This document shows positions 63,993 through 64,000 of a stretch of 64,000 bases of DNA, one piece after another. The notes under the pieces were generated by a model. It was not told the DNA's origin. It saw only the letters and a program-made list of their open reading frames with translations, and ran no database searches. The stretch's first letter is position 1, and each line of letters begins with the position of its first letter. This stretch comes from Pseudoflavonifractor sp. MSJ-37 (GTDB lineage: Bacteria; Bacillota; Clostridia; Oscillospirales; Oscillospiraceae), in contig NZ_JAHLPP010000001.1 of NCBI RefSeq assembly GCF_018917965.1, forward strand, positions 496,001 to 560,000, in the 5' to 3' direction. Both the position numbers and the translations under genes were made by a program.

Positions 63993-64000
63993 TACGTTGG

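Overview
The window reads as chromosomal DNA from a high-GC, anaerobic, monoderm member of the Clostridia, most likely a gut Oscillospiraceae-type bacterium. The evidence is GC-rich coding with strong third-position bias, an NfnAB-type bifurcating transhydrogenase, a membrane pyrophosphatase, CsoR copper control, DUF4363/DUF421 proteins, three SLH-domain surface proteins, and strong AGGAGG ribosome sites with occasional TTG, GTG and one likely CTG start. The species cannot be named from the sequence alone.

Layout. 1-6134: end of an unknown gene, deoC, and a four-gene BmpA/NupOPQ-type nucleoside importer; udp (14027) and upp (63303) extend the nucleoside-salvage theme. 6236-10987: MATE exporter, a copper ATPase whose 3' end appears to encode a separate CopZ-like chaperone, and its CsoR repressor with a visible operator. 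11066-15704: lipase-like hydrolase, pepT, GNAT, udp, and an unknown exported protein. 15995-21491: hppA, ahcY, tRNA-Arg(ACG), SulP transporter. 21834-29419: a two-component system divergent from a TolC-like/adaptor/RND efflux operon, with a mirrored repeat between them. 29571-31965: twin cyclic-nucleotide-binding proteins, a hairpin-rich repeat, and a DUF4363-DUF421 pair. 32175-37832: guaA with an AT-rich island inserted exactly at its 3' end (14-bp direct repeats), carrying an XRE regulator and an SLH protein gene broken by an in-frame TGA. 37899-44786: MerR regulator and a 1941-residue SLH surface protein. 44871-52100: nth, glyA, a second copy of the hairpin repeat, trkA-trkH, a DUF2500 protein, rarA. 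52213-55681: BcrAB-like ABC exporter with a kinase but no response regulator. 56017-63938: nfnAB, an AT-rich HNH endonuclease insert between duplicated terminators, a third SLH protein, an FtsW/RodA protein, tsaE-tsaB, upp.

How the genes fit together. Nucleosides imported by the ABC system can be split by Udp, the sugar degraded through DeoC and uracil rescued by Upp. HppA (ion pumping from pyrophosphate) and NfnAB (ferredoxin/NADH/NADPH balance) fit a fermentative energy economy; TrkAH handles potassium, on which this class of HppA depends.

The most unusual signal is a pair of 236-bp, non-coding, hairpin-packed elements (30629-30864 and, inverted, 47181-47416). Both have the same length and related TCAG...CTGA ends, and each sits between two copies of a complete local hairpin (38 and 22 nt) that differs between the sites. 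The HNH gene insert at 58352-59279 shows the same signature with a 27-nt terminator hairpin. This suggests mobile DNA that targets hairpins and duplicates them, so that flanking genes keep their terminators.
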